This document shows positions 63,340 through 64,000 of a stretch of 64,000 nt of DNA, in pieces. Each line of letters opens with the position of its first letter. The stretch's first letter is position 1. The position numbers and the translations under genes were made by a program. This stretch comes from Cupriavidus pauculus (GTDB taxonomy: Bacteria > Pseudomonadota > Gammaproteobacteria > Burkholderiales > Burkholderiaceae). The notes under the pieces were generated by a model. The model searched no databases and had not been told where the DNA came from. It saw only the letters and a list, made by a program, of their open reading frames with translations. The DNA lies in contig NZ_PJRP01000007.1 in the NCBI RefSeq assembly GCF_002858765.1, positions 62,001 to 126,000 on the forward strand. The letters are read 5' to 3'.

Positions 63340-64000
63340 ATGGCCACAATTTCCAGACCTACAGCCGAGCCCCCCAACCACGGCTGGCTGGATGTTTTGA
63401 CGTCCGATGTCGACGATGCCGCGTGCATCCAACGCCAGTGGATGCAGATGCAATACGACCAGCTCGACCGCGGATCCTTCGCAGGCCGCTTTCGTATGTT
63501 GCGCACCGCTCAGTCGCTTGTGGTAGCGGAAATGCAGAATCGGACCGTGCTCAAGCAGCAGCATTCACCACCTGGCTACTGCACAATCAGTTTGGTCCGA
63601 CGGGTGGCGGGTCGGGGGCGCTGCGGGTTGGACACCTTGTCTGGGCAAAGCATCGGGTTCATGCCGGGCGCCAGGGACTACGAGGTCCAACTTCCGCCCA
63701 GTGAGATTCTCTACTTCGGTTTCGACGAGAGTCGTCTGGTCCGCGCCGCCGATGTCATGGGTCACACGCTACCCGGGCACGGCAAGCGCCCGATTTTCCT
63801 TGACGGGCTCGATGCCGCGTCCCTCACCAACATGGCCGATACACTCTTGTGGTTACCCAACAACCTGGGCAACGACGCGGCCGCGAACGTCAACCGTGCT
63901 TACCTGGACGATGCAGTGCTCGCACGTGCGCTGGACATCCTCGTTCACACGCCATCCGATGGTACACGGCTTCACGCACTCGGCGCGCAACGCATCACGC
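63340..64000 (+). CDS. AraC-family regulator, 3' end outside the window
   Basis: The frame opens at the ATG 63340 and stays open to the window end (220 residues). The sequence WMQMQYDQLDRGSFAGRFRMLRTAQSLVVAEMQNR is typical of the N-terminal sensor domain of AraC-like regulators of the AraC-binding-like (cupin-less) group. The HTH lies beyond the window; the last residues seen are near the linker (DILVHTPSDGTRLHALGAQRI). Divergent from the PAS-LuxR gene with a ~180-bp gap. Confidence 0.82.
   Translation, partial: MATISRPTAEPPNHGWLDVLTSDVDDAACIQRQWMQMQYDQLDRGSFAGRFRMLRTAQSLVVAEMQNRTVLKQQHSPPGYCTISLVRRVAGRGRCGLDTLSGQSIGFMPGARDYEVQLPPSEILYFGFDESRLVRAADVMGHTLPGHGKRPIFLDGLDAASLTNMADTLLWLPNNLGNDAAANVNRAYLDDAVLARALDILVHTPSDGTRLHALGAQRIT

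Overview
The window looks like part of a Cupriavidus chromosome or chromid (Burkholderiaceae, Betaproteobacteria). The evidence is high G+C, three Bug/TctC-type periplasmic binding proteins, a cusFABC copper/silver efflux operon, a Bordetella-type porin, and an L-aspartate dehydrogenase that reads, from memory, like the Ralstonia eutropha (Cupriavidus) enzyme. No rRNA, tRNA, transposase, integrase or CRISPR array was seen. The genus is an inference; no search was run.

Layout. 1-2.5 kb: the 3' part of a membrane diguanylate cyclase and two small hypothetical genes. 3.0-11.1 kb: a minus-strand copper/silver efflux operon (cusC-cusB-cusA-cusF, joined by 4-bp overlaps) preceded by three small secreted proteins of unknown role. 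11.2-15.7 kb: an old-yellow-enzyme reductase divergent from a LysR regulator, then a NicC-like FAD monooxygenase with its own IclR regulator.

15.8-38.3 kb is the most interesting part, an apparently coordinated catabolic region. A first minus-strand operon encodes IclR, a Bug protein and a two-subunit molybdenum hydroxylase. After a frameshifted M20 peptidase comes a long minus-strand operon (34.6 to 22.6 kb) encoding a small HTH-like protein, a Rieske oxygenase, an SDR, a cupin, a second IclR, an atypical SDR, a ThDP enzyme, aspartate dehydrogenase, an aldehyde dehydrogenase, an extradiol-dioxygenase-like VOC protein, a VanB-type reductase and an aromatic-acid MFS transporter. It ends at a clear terminator. 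Upstream lie an alpha/beta hydrolase and a divergent porin-Bug operon. A 16-bp palindrome of the form GTTTYATNNATRAAAC lies in front of all four units, and the two IclR proteins share the same recognition helix. I read this as one regulon for uptake, hydroxylation, ring cleavage and oxidation of an aromatic or N-heteroaromatic acid whose identity the sequence does not give.

38.5-48.5 kb: two small unknown or VOC proteins, a PAS-PAS hybrid kinase, a CSS-type EAL phosphodiesterase, and a RraA-Bug-aminotransferase group divergent from a LysR regulator. 48.5-58 kb: envelope functions, namely a kelch-propeller lipoprotein, an MltF-like lytic transglycosylase, a NodT/HlyD/DUF3302 efflux group and small secreted proteins. 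58.2-64 kb: a hybrid kinase with a NarL/RcsB-type regulator, a PAS-LuxR regulator, and the 5' part of an AraC-family gene cut by the window end.
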